DNA from: Ruegeria sp. Ofav3-42
GTDB taxonomy: Bacteria; Pseudomonadota; Alphaproteobacteria; Rhodobacterales; Rhodobacteraceae
Assembly: GCF_022347725.1 (NCBI RefSeq)
Contig: NZ_JAKRGB010000022.1
Span: 1-56,587 of the forward strand
Direction of reading: 5' to 3'
DNA length: 56,587 nt
A program made the position numbers and the translations under genes. Under the pieces are notes generated by a model, which did no database searches, was not told the DNA's origin, and worked only from the letters and a program-made list of their open reading frames with translations. This document shows, piece after piece, positions 25,733-34,563 of this stretch (the stretch's first letter is position 1; each line of letters begins with the position of its first letter).

Positions 25733-27121
25733 ATGGCAAAGGTCGGCACTCCTCTTCCTCCTTATTTCAACATAGATCCCGATGCGGCGCTGACGGATCT
25801 GGACTTACCCACAGGATCGCAGGGTTTTGCGGATATTGCCGAGGCCTGCACTCGCGGTCGCGCAGATCTGGCCAGCCGGGGTCTGAATGAAACCGGAAAC
25901 AAGTCACTGCGCCTGTTTTCCACCTGGGAGATCACCCGCTATCTGATCCCTGTAGCCCAGGCTCATTTTCGCCGCGTGTTGAAACAAAATCCCGATCTGC
26001 CGCAAGGTCAGTCCGAGACGGAAGGCGGTGCTAAATGGTTCACCCTGGACGAGGTACTCCGGCTGCGCGCCTTTTTCGGAGCTCAGGGGTCGAAAGCAAA
26101 AAACTACCTGCCCTACCGTCCTGCCGGACAGCCTGCCAAGATGGTAGCTGTGGCCAATTTCAAAGGTGGCGTTGGCAAGACTTCAACGGCAGCGCATCTG
26201 GCGATGTCTGCTGCTCTTGATGGCTACAAAGTGCTGGTGATCGATCTCGACAGTCAGGGGTCGATGACGTCGATCTTTGGCGGTCAGGTTGAGGATGAAT
26301 GGCAAACCGCCTTTCCCCTGCTGGCACGTCACTACGGAGAATATCTGCGGATCGAGAACCAGCGCCGCCTGGATCGGGGCGACCCACCGCAACCGCTGGA
26401 CGATGCGTTGGGTGCAGCCATGGAAATGACCGCGCGGAATGTCATACAGAGCACCCACTGGTCAAACATCGACCTGATTGGGGCACAGTTGAACCTGTAC
26501 TGGGCCGAGTTTCAGATCCCTGTCTGGCGGATGCAGGCACGGGGCTGGAAGCTGTGGGATGCGCTGACCGATCGGCTTGAGGCTGACGGCGTGCTAAATG
26601 ACTATGATCTGGTCTTCATCGACACGCCGCCCGCACTTGGATACCTGACTATCAACGGGCTGGCGGCCTCTGACATCCTGCTGGTGCCGCTTGGCGCTTC
26701 GTTTCTGGAGTTTGACTCGACGGGCCGGTTCTTTGACATGCTGCATTCCACCTTCGCCAGTATCGAAGAGGGTGAAAATGTCGCTGCCCGCGCCCTGGGG
26801 CGACCCGAAATGGCATTCGAATGGGATGCTGTGCGCGCGGTGATCACCCGTTACGACGGGGTGCAGCAGGGCGAGTTGGCAGCATTGATGCAGGCTTATC
26901 TGGGCAAGACGCTGTCACCGCACCGGCAGGATTTCACCGCGCTGATCGATCAGGCAGGCGAACAGGTGAATGGTATCTATGAAGCCGACTACCGCGATTT
27001 CAACCGTGAAGCCTATGCCCGTGGTCGAGAAACCTTTGATGCCACCTATGCAGCTTTCAAGCGGTTGTTGCTGGGTGTGTGGCGGCGCGACGAGTTGGCC
27101 GCACAACGGGCAGCGGAATAG
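25733..27121 (+). CDS. parA: ParA-type partition ATPase of the second replicon
   Basis: A 462-residue ParA. The N-terminal region (about 1-130) contains a DNA-binding module (LFSTWEITRYLIPVAQAHFRRVL and a WFTLDEVLRLRAFFG segment). The ATPase core has Walker A VANFKGGVGKTSTAAHL (about residues 140-156), Walker A' VLVIDLDSQGSMTSIFGG and Walker B LVFIDTPPALGYL. It would segregate the RPA replicon with a cognate ParB. The start at ATG 25733 begins the conserved MAKVGTPLPP; an upstream ATG at 25676 is in frame but in the AT-rich tract. The downstream parB is internally deleted, so this ParA may lack its partner. Confidence 0.9.
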   Translation: MAKVGTPLPPYFNIDPDAALTDLDLPTGSQGFADIAEACTRGRADLASRGLNETGNKSLRLFSTWEITRYLIPVAQAHFRRVLKQNPDLPQGQSETEGGAKWFTLDEVLRLRAFFGAQGSKAKNYLPYRPAGQPAKMVAVANFKGGVGKTSTAAHLAMSAALDGYKVLVIDLDSQGSMTSIFGGQVEDEWQTAFPLLARHYGEYLRIENQRRLDRGDPPQPLDDALGAAMEMTARNVIQSTHWSNIDLIGAQLNLYWAEFQIPVWRMQARGWKLWDALTDRLEADGVLNDYDLVFIDTPPALGYLTINGLAASDILLVPLGASFLEFDSTGRFFDMLHSTFASIEEGENVAARALGRPEMAFEWDAVRAVITRYDGVQQGELAALMQAYLGKTLSPHRQDFTALIDQAGEQVNGIYEADYRDFNREAYARGRETFDATYAAFKRLLLGVWRRDELAAQRAAE

Positions 27122-27168
27122 CGTCCGATGGTGCGAACCTGCCGCGACGTATTCGAGGAGAAGCAGAG

Positions 27169-27524
27169 ATGGCAAAACGCAAGCGACTGCCCCCGGCCGC
27201 GTTGCAGGAACTTTTGGCAATGCGACACGGTCGAAACGCTCCAAGATCGGCTCCTTTATTGCGTTGGTTGAAGAATTCGATGCGGTGCTGTGGTTTCCCT
27301 CAGCCATCAGCGAAAAGCTGGGTCTGGCGCTGATCCGTGAAATGGGACGGGATCCGAGATTTGCAGAGGCGCTGAAGGAACAACTGAGTAAAGCTCCCCG
27401 TGACAGCGCCAAAGCCGAGATGCAGATTCTGTCCCTGGCACTGGAGGGACGTATCGAACCGGTCGGCGATGCGATCTCGGACCGTCTTGCCCAGGCTCTT
27501 CAGGACTGGCTGCGGTCTTTGTAA
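27169..27524 (+). pseudogene. parB: parB remnant with large internal deletion
   Basis: The start MAKRKRLPPAALQELLA follows a ribosome binding site (GAGGAGAAG) in the normal parB position 47 bp after parA. After about 13-17 codons the frame is lost. In another frame the sequence continues as ATRSKRSKIGSFIALVEEFD, then FPSAISEKLGLALIREM and further helices to a stop at 27524. This second part looks like the C-terminal third of ParB proteins paired with this ParA family. About 200 codons, including the CTP-binding and helix-turn-helix parts, are therefore missing, with an out-of-frame junction near 27205-27215. The product cannot be a working ParB. Confidence 0.72.
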
Positions 27525-27580
27525 AGGCCCGCACAAACCGATTTCCGGAGAGTTCCACGCATTCTGAGGGGTAACGAAAC

Positions 27581-27596
27581 GTTTCGCGTGCGAAAC
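27581..27596. promoter_or_regulatory. parS-like palindrome downstream of the parB remnant
   Basis: GTTTCGCGTGCGAAAC is a perfect 7-2-7 inverted repeat, similar in form to ParB centromere sites (GTTTCACGTGAAAC type). It overlaps a second palindrome, CGAAACGTTTCG, at 27575-27586. It may be the centromere of the ParAB system whose ParB is broken. Confidence 0.55.
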
Positions 27597-27624
27597 ACCT
27601 GTCACATCGGAATGTGCAGCGCTG

Positions 27625-28968
27625 TCAGGCCTTGGTCACCAGGTCCATCGGCAGGCCGCGCGATGAAATGGCGTTGCGGGTGTCGACGATCGGAAGTCCC
27701 AGGCGGATCAGTTCTTCATAGTCGATCGCATCGTGATCCGTCGAAATCAGCACGGCATCATAGTCACCGGGCCTGATATCGCCAAGTTGAACAGACTCGC
27801 GATCCAGCAGGTGCGGAAATTCCCGCATACGGGGGATGCTGTCGATATGGGGATCGAGAAAGTCGACCTCTGCCCCATTTTTTAACAACATGTCCATCAG
27901 AACCACTGAAGGGCTTTCCCGCATGTCCGGAACGTTCTTCTTGTAGCTGATGCCGACCAACAGAACCCGTGATTTTGACAGGCCCTTCCCACACTGGCGA
28001 TCCAGGGCTTCGCGCAGTTTCGCCACAACGTAGTGTGGCATGTTCACGTTGATTTCGCCCGCCAGTTCGATGAACCGCGTGGCATGCCCGTATTCACGGG
28101 CCTTCCATGTCAGATAAAACGGGTCGATCGGGATGCAGTGGCCGCCAAGGCCGGGGCCCGGATAGAAGGGCATGAAGCCGAACGGCTTGGTGGCCGCCCC
28201 GTCGATCACCTCCCAGACATCGATCCCCATTGCGTCGTAGATCATCTTCAGCTCGTTCACGAGCGCGATGTTGACAGCCCGGAAAATGTTCTCGGTGATT
28301 TTGACCGCCTCGGCTGTGCCAGCCGAAGAAACAGGGACCACCTTGTCGACGACCTTACTGTAGAAAGTCACCGCCAGGGTCCGGGCCATGTCGGAGTCGC
28401 CGCCCACGATCTTCGGGATGGAATGCGTGCGATATGTCTTGTTACCGGGATCTTCACGCTCGGGGCTGAAGGCAACCCAGAAATCCTTGTTGGGTTCCAG
28501 CCCGCCCAAGGCCAAAATCGGCGTCAGAATATCTTTTGTCGTCCCTGGAAATGTCGTTGATTCAAGAACAATCAGCGTTCCATCCCGCATATTTTCCGCA
28601 ATGATCTTGCCGGTTTCTTTGACGAAGGACAAATCCGGTTCACGGTGGCGGGTAAGAGGGGTCGGCACGCAAATGACGATCACATCACAATCGGACAATT
28701 TCGAAAAGTCCGTTGTCCACGAAACGGCGCTGTCATCTACGGCTTCCTGCAGCATCTCGTGCGTTACCGCGGCAACATAGCTATTGCCCGCATCCAGAGC
28801 GCGGATCTTGTTTTGGTCAATGTCGAAACCGGTTACTGCAAAGCCTCGCAAAGCCGCCGTTACGGCCAGAGGCAGGCCAACATACCCGAGGCCGACGACG
28901 CCAATCCTGGCGGTCTGGTTGTTCAGGGCTGCCAAAAGTCTGGCGTCAGTCGCGTTTTCCATATCCAT
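27625..28968 (-). CDS. Nucleotide-sugar dehydrogenase (UDP-GlcNAc/ManNAc 6-dehydrogenase type)
   Basis: A 447-residue UDP-glucose/GDP-mannose dehydrogenase family enzyme. The NAD-binding site is RIGVVGLGYVGLPLAV near the N-terminus. The catalytic-cysteine motif is PGPGLGGHCIPIDPFYL, and ESTTFPGTT plus the C-terminal GISYKKNVPDMRESPS are conserved. The GGHCIPIDP form is that of WbpA-type enzymes, which oxidise UDP-N-acetylhexosamines to uronic acids using two NAD+; a UDP-glucose substrate is less likely. It supplies an acidic sugar donor. It is the third gene of a minus-strand operon with the Alg14- and Alg13-like genes. The ATG at 28968 is chosen over an in-frame TTG at 28989. Confidence 0.87.
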   Translation of the reverse strand: MDMENATDARLLAALNNQTARIGVVGLGYVGLPLAVTAALRGFAVTGFDIDQNKIRALDAGNSYVAAVTHEMLQEAVDDSAVSWTTDFSKLSDCDVIVICVPTPLTRHREPDLSFVKETGKIIAENMRDGTLIVLESTTFPGTTKDILTPILALGGLEPNKDFWVAFSPEREDPGNKTYRTHSIPKIVGGDSDMARTLAVTFYSKVVDKVVPVSSAGTAEAVKITENIFRAVNIALVNELKMIYDAMGIDVWEVIDGAATKPFGFMPFYPGPGLGGHCIPIDPFYLTWKAREYGHATRFIELAGEINVNMPHYVVAKLREALDRQCGKGLSKSRVLLVGISYKKNVPDMRESPSVVLMDMLLKNGAEVDFLDPHIDSIPRMREFPHLLDRESVQLGDIRPGDYDAVLISTDHDAIDYEELIRLGLPIVDTRNAISSRGLPMDLVTKA

Positions 28969-28985
28969 CTTAAATACCGTCCCAA

Positions 28986-29498
28986 TCAATCGCCTTGGCT
29001 TTTTCTGCCTCCGGCGTGGATGAAATCTTTAACTACATCAATGAGCTGCACATCAGCAAAGGCAGGAACTTCTTCCCCGCCTGATACATCTCCTTTAGAA
29101 ACTCGATCCAGCAACTCCGTCAACTCTGTTTCTTCCTGTGCAGCAAACACCCCGGCCCGGCTACCGAAGCGCTTTACGGTGGCGAACTGATGGTCATTGC
29201 GGGTTTCCCGCAGATGCCCACGCCGCGGCAGAAGAACGATTGGCTTCTTCATACTTTGCGCCATGATGATGGACCCCATACCGGCATGAGAGATGACGAA
29301 TTCGGCCATTCGGAAGCGTTCGCTGTAATCGTCTGGTTCCAGAGTGGAGACGGCCTCGAAGTTGCGAGGATTGTATTGTGCGTTCTTCGTGATCTGCCCA
29401 AAGACGCGGGTTCCGACGCCACGGGCACCGCACCAGTCGTCAACGCAGCGTACCAGCCTGTCAAAAGGCTCATGGGTTCCAACCGTCAGAAAAATCAA
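28986..29498 (-). CDS. Alg13-like glycosyltransferase catalytic subunit (PssE/EpsF type)
   Basis: A 170-residue protein matching the C-terminal half of GT28 enzymes: MIFLTVGTHEPFDRLVRCVD, then VISHAGMGSIIMAQSMKKPIVLLPRRG and the NDHQFATVKRF segment. In bacteria this half-enzyme pairs with an Alg14-like membrane subunit to transfer GlcNAc or GlcA from a UDP donor. Its start overlaps the stop of the Alg14-like gene by 4 nt, supporting a two-subunit complex. The next gene, a nucleotide-sugar dehydrogenase, could supply its donor. Confidence 0.87.
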   Translation of the reverse strand: MIFLTVGTHEPFDRLVRCVDDWCGARGVGTRVFGQITKNAQYNPRNFEAVSTLEPDDYSERFRMAEFVISHAGMGSIIMAQSMKKPIVLLPRRGHLRETRNDHQFATVKRFGSRAGVFAAQEETELTELLDRVSKGDVSGGEEVPAFADVQLIDVVKDFIHAGGRKSQGD

Positions 29499-29980
29499 AT
29501 GACCGATCCTTCATAGCGTGGGCCTTCCGAGGTTGCCAAATGCTCCCACTGTGTCAGCCAGAGATCACAATGCTTTCCGGCCTTCTGTCCGGCAAGGGAC
29601 AGTTCCTCAGCATTGGCAATGCTGTCGATCCATACGGTACGAGCCCCCATCATGGATGCGAGCCGTAATGCAAAATAACCCGGAGCCGCGCCCGTCGTCA
29701 CGACCACATCCGGGCGGACCCTGATGAGAATTGCTGCGACCTGAAAGAGTGAGCGGATCAGCCTCAGCTTTTGCCACCGGTTGGCCTCAATCATGACCCG
29801 GTAACCGGGTTTCGGCTGGCCCCTTTCAGCTGCCAGAGCTTCTACTCTGGCCCTGAAGCCGGGCTCTGTCGTAACATATGTCACATTACATCCGTCCCAT
29901 GCGGGCATCAGCCGGCAAAGCTGCACCCAATGCCCACCACCTGATGCAACCGCCAGAACTCGGGGGGGGCTTTTACTCAT
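29495..29980 (-). CDS. Alg14-like glycosyltransferase membrane subunit (PssD type)
   Basis: A 161-residue protein corresponding to the N-terminal half of GT28 enzymes: RVLAVASGGGHWVQLCRLMP, VRPDVVVTTGAAPGYFALRLA and WIDSIANAEELSLAG. It would recruit the Alg13-like subunit to the membrane and bind the lipid-linked acceptor. The ATG at 29980 is preferred because GGAG lies 9 nt upstream; an earlier in-frame ATG at 30040 lacks this. It is the first gene of the operon with the catalytic subunit and the dehydrogenase. Confidence 0.87.
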   Translation of the reverse strand: MSKSPPRVLAVASGGGHWVQLCRLMPAWDGCNVTYVTTEPGFRARVEALAAERGQPKPGYRVMIEANRWQKLRLIRSLFQVAAILIRVRPDVVVTTGAAPGYFALRLASMMGARTVWIDSIANAEELSLAGQKAGKHCDLWLTQWEHLATSEGPRYEGSVI

Positions 29981-30556
29981 GGGTGATCTCCGGGGAACAG
30001 GTCTTTTAATCGCATCAAACAAATCCGCAGGTTTTGGCATATTCTATTAACTGCATTGTCAGGTTTATGACAAAGTCGGCACGGGGCCTACCATTTTCCG
30101 AATCCGGGGAGGAGATGGTGAGCCGGATTACGTCCGGGGCGGCGACTGTCGCAGCAGCCGAGTGTGGCGTGAAACCTGTGCCTGGCGGCACATCGGGCAC
30201 CATCGCACTTTTCTGAGTGATAGCGCAGGGGCATTGGAACTCAGGGGTGGGCAATCCCGGACAGAACCCGGATTTGGTTCCCGGATGAAAACAGCGCGCC
30301 CAAAGAATCTCTGACATTGCCGTTCAAAATAAGGCATTTTGTGGGCGCTGCCGGTTTCGAACGGCCGGACACCCCGGAATTGTCTTTGAAATGTTATGGG
30401 AATCAGCTAAAAACTTGCCTGTATTTGAGCAGAGTCCCAATAATAATCTGGGCAAAAATGTGACGGACCTCACAGTCTGTGTTGTTAGGTTCATGTAATG
30501 AGGGTGGGCAGGCCGCAGTTTTCGTGGCGTTGTTTTGTGCCGGAGTAAAATTAATT
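29981..30556. other. Divergent intergenic region with no supported gene
   Basis: About 575 bp lie between the divergent Alg14-like operon and the priming transferase. Several short frames exist, but none has a recognisable domain. AT-rich sequence at 30390-30500 probably holds the promoter of the plus-strand priming/TPR/Wza genes. Confidence 0.45.
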
Positions 30557-31234
30557 ATGACGAGTTACGTTAAAAGTGTGAGTGCAGTTGATACAGTCGC
30601 ACCGGTTCAGTCTCAATGGGAACCGGTATCTGTATACTCCCGGGGGGGAAAACGCGCATTTGACATTCTCTTTGTCCTGCTAACCGCACCGATCTCGCTT
30701 TGCCTGATCGCAATCATGGCCCTTCTGGTCATGCGGGACGGTGGCAGTCCGTTTTATACTCAGGAACGGATAGGACGAGAGGGCAGAACCTTTCGTCTGT
30801 TCAAGATCCGCACCATGGTGACGGATGCCGACGAACGGCTGGCGGCCTATCTGGCCAAAAACCCCAGCGCCCGCGCGGAATGGGAAAGCGATCAGAAACT
30901 CAAGAATGATCCGCGCATCACGCGGATTGGCTGGTGGTTGCGCCGCACGTCGCTGGATGAGCTGCCTCAGCTTCTGAATGTTCTGTTGGGCGGTATGTCC
31001 ATCGTCGGGCCGCGCCCGATGATGACCGAGCAGAGAAAGCTCTATCCGGGCACTGCTTATTACGCGTTGCGTCCGGGCATTACCGGCCCCTGGCAGGTTT
31101 CCGACCGCAATCAGACCAGCTTTGCCGCCCGCGCAGACTATGACGCGCAATATCTGGCGGAGCTTTCGCCGGGGACGGATTTGGCCATACTTGCCCGCAC
31201 CATGTGGGTCGTTCTGCGCTGCACGGGCTGCTAA
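30557..31234 (+). CDS. Priming sugar-phosphate transferase (undecaprenyl-phosphate, WcaJ/PglC family)
   Basis: A 225-residue polyprenyl-phosphate hexose-1-phosphate transferase (PF02397). One membrane helix (about 34-58) follows GGKRAFDILF. The catalytic region has ERIGREGRTFRLFKIRTMV, the RRTSLDELPQLLNVLLG motif with its Asp-Glu pair, MSIVGPRPMM and LRPGITGPWQVS. It starts repeat-unit synthesis by placing the first sugar phosphate on undecaprenyl phosphate. It is the short form without the large N-terminal membrane domain of full-length WbaP/WcaJ. The ATG at 30557 has GGAG about 11 nt upstream. Confidence 0.92.
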   Translation: MTSYVKSVSAVDTVAPVQSQWEPVSVYSRGGKRAFDILFVLLTAPISLCLIAIMALLVMRDGGSPFYTQERIGREGRTFRLFKIRTMVTDADERLAAYLAKNPSARAEWESDQKLKNDPRITRIGWWLRRTSLDELPQLLNVLLGGMSIVGPRPMMTEQRKLYPGTAYYALRPGITGPWQVSDRNQTSFAARADYDAQYLAELSPGTDLAILARTMWVVLRCTGC

Positions 31235-31296
31235 GCGCGGCAGGTTTTTCTTGAACAGATTGCGGACACATCGCATTTTTAAATACGCAACCTGCT

Positions 31297-33741
31297 ATGA
31301 CGGTTAAGATGCTTCAAAAAGCTTTCAGGGGCGTTGCCTTGGGTGCCGCCCTTATTCTTCTGGTCGCATGCGACTCTGCCGAGGAACGGGCCGAGAAGCA
31401 TTTTCAGGCCGCTCTGGAATATCTGGAAAATGGTGATTTCGCCCGGGCGACCATCGAATTCCGCAATGTTTTCAAGCTGAACGGCAAACACAAAGAAGCC
31501 CGGTTGGCCTATGCCAAAATGCGCCGCGATGCCGGTAACGTGTCCGAGGCATACGGACAATATCTGCGTCTGGTAGAACAATATCCGGATAACCTCGAGG
31601 GCCGCCGCGCGCTGGCGCAGATGGCGGCGTTGTCCGGGGACTGGGAAGAGGCCGAACGCCATGTTGTGGTGGCCGCCGAACAGGCCCCCGAGGATCCGGT
31701 GGTGCGGGCGGTTCTGGCCAGCCTTGCCTACCGCGATGGGCTGGAGGCAGAGGATGAAGCCGCCATGGGGCAGGCCGTCGAACAGGCGAACGCCCTGATT
31801 GTCGAAGCGCCCGAACTGGTGATCCCGCATTTCATCGTGGTGAATGACTGGGGCCGTCAGCAACGCTGGCCCGAGGCGCTTGAGGCGCTGGCAGCCGCGC
31901 TTTCAGTTTCGCCTGAGACGCGGCGCTTTCACGATATCAGACTCGCAGTTTTGGGCCGGCTTGGTCGGGAAGACGAAATCGGAGCGGCGCTGGAAGAGAT
32001 GGTGGAACGTTTTCCCGACGATTCCGGGATTCAGAGCAATCTAATCGCCTGGTACATGGCACGCAATGATCTGGAGGCGACCGAAGCCTTTCTGCGTCGC
32101 CGCATCGACCCGGATGAGGACGATCCGCAAAACCGGATGGCACTGCTGCAGTTTCTTGCAGGCACCGGCGGACCGGACGCCGCCATCGCCGAGATTGACA
32201 GAATGCTGGCCGGAGAACTGGCGCACCGGCCTCTGTTTCAGGCGTTGCGCGCCGGACAGCGTTTTGAAGCCGGTGCAACCGATGCTGCCATCGCCGAACT
32301 TCAGGCCGCTATTGCGGCCTCAGAGCCTTCTGCCGATCTAAACGATGCCAGAGTGGTGCTGGCGCATATGCTGCTGGCAACCAATAACGAAACCGGCGCG
32401 CGCGCGCTTGTCGATGAGGTGCTGGATGCGGATACCGGCCATGTGGGCGCGGTCAAGCTCAGGGCGGGCTGGCTGATCGGGGATGACCGCACCGGTGATG
32501 CGATCGTCCTGTTGCGCGCGGCGCTTGGAGACAGCCCCCGGGACGCCGAACTGATGACACTGCTCGCGAATGCCCATCAGCGGGAGGGCAATCGCGATCT
32601 GATGGCAGAAATGCTGTCTCTGGCTGTCGAAGCGTCAGGAAGCGCACCGGAGGAATCTTTACGCTATGCCGAATATCTGCTGCGAGAAGGCAACGGAAAT
32701 CTGGCTGCGGGGGTTCTGACTGACGCGCTTGGCCGCCAGCCCGGCAATGTGCAACTGCTGACGCGCCTGGGGCAGATTCATATACTTGAGCGGGACTGGA
32801 GAAGCGCACAGAAATCTATCGACCGGTTGCAGGCGCAGGGGGATGACACCTCTGCCCAGGTCCAGGCGCTGACCGCCGGCCTGCTTGCGGCGCAGGGCTA
32901 TGAAGAAACCCTGATGACTTACCTCGAAGACCTGTCGGGGGAGGGGGGCAATGTCGGTGACATGGCCGAGATCGGAATTGTGCGCGCCCATGTGCGCAAT
33001 AACGATCTGGAGGCGGCGCGGGCTTATCTCGACCAGGCGCTGGAAGCCTCGCCCGGGGATGTCGTGCTGCGGTTTCTTCAGGCCTCGGTCCTTGCGGGGA
33101 TGGGGAAACAGGATCAGGCCGTCGCTGTCTATGAGGCGCTGCTTGAAGAACGGCCGGAGAGCGAGCGCACCTGGATCGCGCTTTATGTTTTGCTGTCCGG
33201 AACCGAGACCGCACAGGCGGCCGAAGTCCTGGATCAGGCTCTTTCCGCTTTGCCGGACAGTGCCAACCTGAAATGGATACAGGCTGGCGCGCTTGAAGCG
33301 CGGGGCGATCTCGAGGGCGCAATTGATGTTTATGAGGCCCTGTACAAAGCCGATAGCCGTTCGGTTGTCGTTGCCAACAATCTTGCCAGTTTGCTGGTTG
33401 CAGCCCGGGATGACGCGGAAAGCCTTGATCGGGCCTATCGCATTGCCCGCCGCCTGCGGAACAGTCAGGTGCCGCATTTCAGCGATACCTATGGCTGGAT
33501 AGCCTATCGGAGAGGGGATTACGACGCGGCGTTGAAACACCTGGAGTTCGCAGCCCGGCAACTGCCCGGGGAACCCACGGTGCTGTATCATCTGGGGGTC
33601 ACCTATGCCGCGCTCAACCGCAATACAGAGGCGCGCGCCACATTGGAAAAGGCCACTGAACTGGAACTGCCTGAAGATCTGGCGCAACAAATACAGGCTG
33701 CAATCGCCGGCCTGTCCAACCCAGCCGAAAATGGTAACTGA
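31297..33741 (+). CDS. PEP-CTERM-system TPR lipoprotein (PrsT-like)
   Basis: An 814-residue protein. A short N-terminal helix ends in the lipobox ILLVAC, so it should be lipid-anchored at Cys25. The rest is an array of tetratricopeptide-like helical repeats from about residue 35 to the C-terminus (A-x-x-Y/L-x-x-x-x-A patterns such as HFQAALEYLENGDFARATIEF and YAKMRRDAGNVSEAYGQYL). Size and layout match the TPR lipoprotein found in exosortase-EPS loci, thought to act in the periplasm as an assembly scaffold. It lies 62 bp after the priming transferase and before the Wza-like gene, in the same direction. Confidence 0.87.
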   Translation: MTVKMLQKAFRGVALGAALILLVACDSAEERAEKHFQAALEYLENGDFARATIEFRNVFKLNGKHKEARLAYAKMRRDAGNVSEAYGQYLRLVEQYPDNLEGRRALAQMAALSGDWEEAERHVVVAAEQAPEDPVVRAVLASLAYRDGLEAEDEAAMGQAVEQANALIVEAPELVIPHFIVVNDWGRQQRWPEALEALAAALSVSPETRRFHDIRLAVLGRLGREDEIGAALEEMVERFPDDSGIQSNLIAWYMARNDLEATEAFLRRRIDPDEDDPQNRMALLQFLAGTGGPDAAIAEIDRMLAGELAHRPLFQALRAGQRFEAGATDAAIAELQAAIAASEPSADLNDARVVLAHMLLATNNETGARALVDEVLDADTGHVGAVKLRAGWLIGDDRTGDAIVLLRAALGDSPRDAELMTLLANAHQREGNRDLMAEMLSLAVEASGSAPEESLRYAEYLLREGNGNLAAGVLTDALGRQPGNVQLLTRLGQIHILERDWRSAQKSIDRLQAQGDDTSAQVQALTAGLLAAQGYEETLMTYLEDLSGEGGNVGDMAEIGIVRAHVRNNDLEAARAYLDQALEASPGDVVLRFLQASVLAGMGKQDQAVAVYEALLEERPESERTWIALYVLLSGTETAQAAEVLDQALSALPDSANLKWIQAGALEARGDLEGAIDVYEALYKADSRSVVVANNLASLLVAARDDAESLDRAYRIARRLRNSQVPHFSDTYGWIAYRRGDYDAALKHLEFAARQLPGEPTVLYHLGVTYAALNRNTEARATLEKATELELPEDLAQQIQAAIAGLSNPAENGN

Positions 33742-33858
33742 TTCTGATTGCGGCACAATTTCACCACAGCATGAACGCATCGCTCCACAGGTGGCTTACA
33801 TGGACTCATCTTCCACGCTAGGCTCAACAAGAAATTCAATTTTTCGAGGGCTTAAAAG

Positions 33859-34449
33859 ATGCTAAGAACATTAATCGGTCTTCTCGGCCTGATCCTTTCG
33901 GTGACCGTTGTTCAGGCGCAGAGCGGGTATCGGGTCTCGCCCGGTGACACGCTTCAGGTTGAAGTTCTGGAAGACCCGAGCCTCAACAGAAGAGTGCTGG
34001 TTCTACCCGATGGTACATTCAGCTTTCCATTTGCTGGAACGATTCAGGCGGGCGGTCGGACGGTGGGCTCGATCCGCGATGCGCTGACCTCGGGGCTTTC
34101 GCCACAATTTGCGGCCGAGCCCAATGTCTATGTTGCTGTTGCCGCGACCGCATTGCCCGAGCTTGTGGGAACAGAAGTCGATCCTGATACGGATGCCATC
34201 TATGTCATGGGTGAGGTTAACGCGCCCGGATTACTTGACGCAAAGCCGGGTACGACGCTGCTGCAGGCTTTGGCGCAGGCGGGCGGTCTGACCAGATTTG
34301 CCGCTGGTAAACGCATCGAATTGCGTCGGCGTGAGCAGGTTCTTTACTATGACTACCTCCGTACCGGGAAAAAACCCAGCGTTGGCGGCAGCACTGTTCT
34401 GGTTCCCGGGGACGTCATCGTTGTCCCGCAACGGCGCCTGTTCGAATAA
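33859..34449 (+). CDS. Polysaccharide export protein (Wza/EpsA-like, short form)
   Basis: A 196-residue periplasmic/outer-membrane protein. The signal peptide (MLRTLIGLLGLILSVTVVQA) lacks a lipobox Cys. It is followed by the Poly_export domain (YRVSPGDTLQVEVLEDPSL, LPDGTFSFPFAGTIQAGG) and one SLBB-type segment (IYVMGEVNAPG, then LLQALAQAGGLTRFA). It is much shorter than E. coli Wza and has no outer-membrane helix, so it probably works with the beta-barrel encoded at 35733. GAGGG lies 9 nt before the ATG. A hairpin with a T-run follows the gene. Confidence 0.88.
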   Translation: MLRTLIGLLGLILSVTVVQAQSGYRVSPGDTLQVEVLEDPSLNRRVLVLPDGTFSFPFAGTIQAGGRTVGSIRDALTSGLSPQFAAEPNVYVAVAATALPELVGTEVDPDTDAIYVMGEVNAPGLLDAKPGTTLLQALAQAGGLTRFAAGKRIELRRREQVLYYDYLRTGKKPSVGGSTVLVPGDVIVVPQRRLFE

Positions 34450-34466
34450 ATCCGGTATGCAAACTG

Positions 34467-34493
34467 GCGCAGGGGTTTTCTTCTGCGCGTTTT
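34467..34493 (+). terminator. Weak terminator after the export gene
   Basis: GCGCAG (34467-34472) and CTGCGC (34483-34488) form a 6-bp stem followed by GTTTT. It probably closes the priming transferase/TPR/Wza transcription unit. Confidence 0.5.
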
Positions 34494-34563
34494 ACGACGG
34501 CAGGGCCGGATCGCCTGGCAGCCCCTGCCGTTTTTCTGAATCGTATGATCCCGGTCGAAAGGC

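Noticed and set aside
32659..33780. 373-residue minus-strand frame
   Set aside because: Antisense shadow of the TPR lipoprotein gene. It has no recognisable domain.
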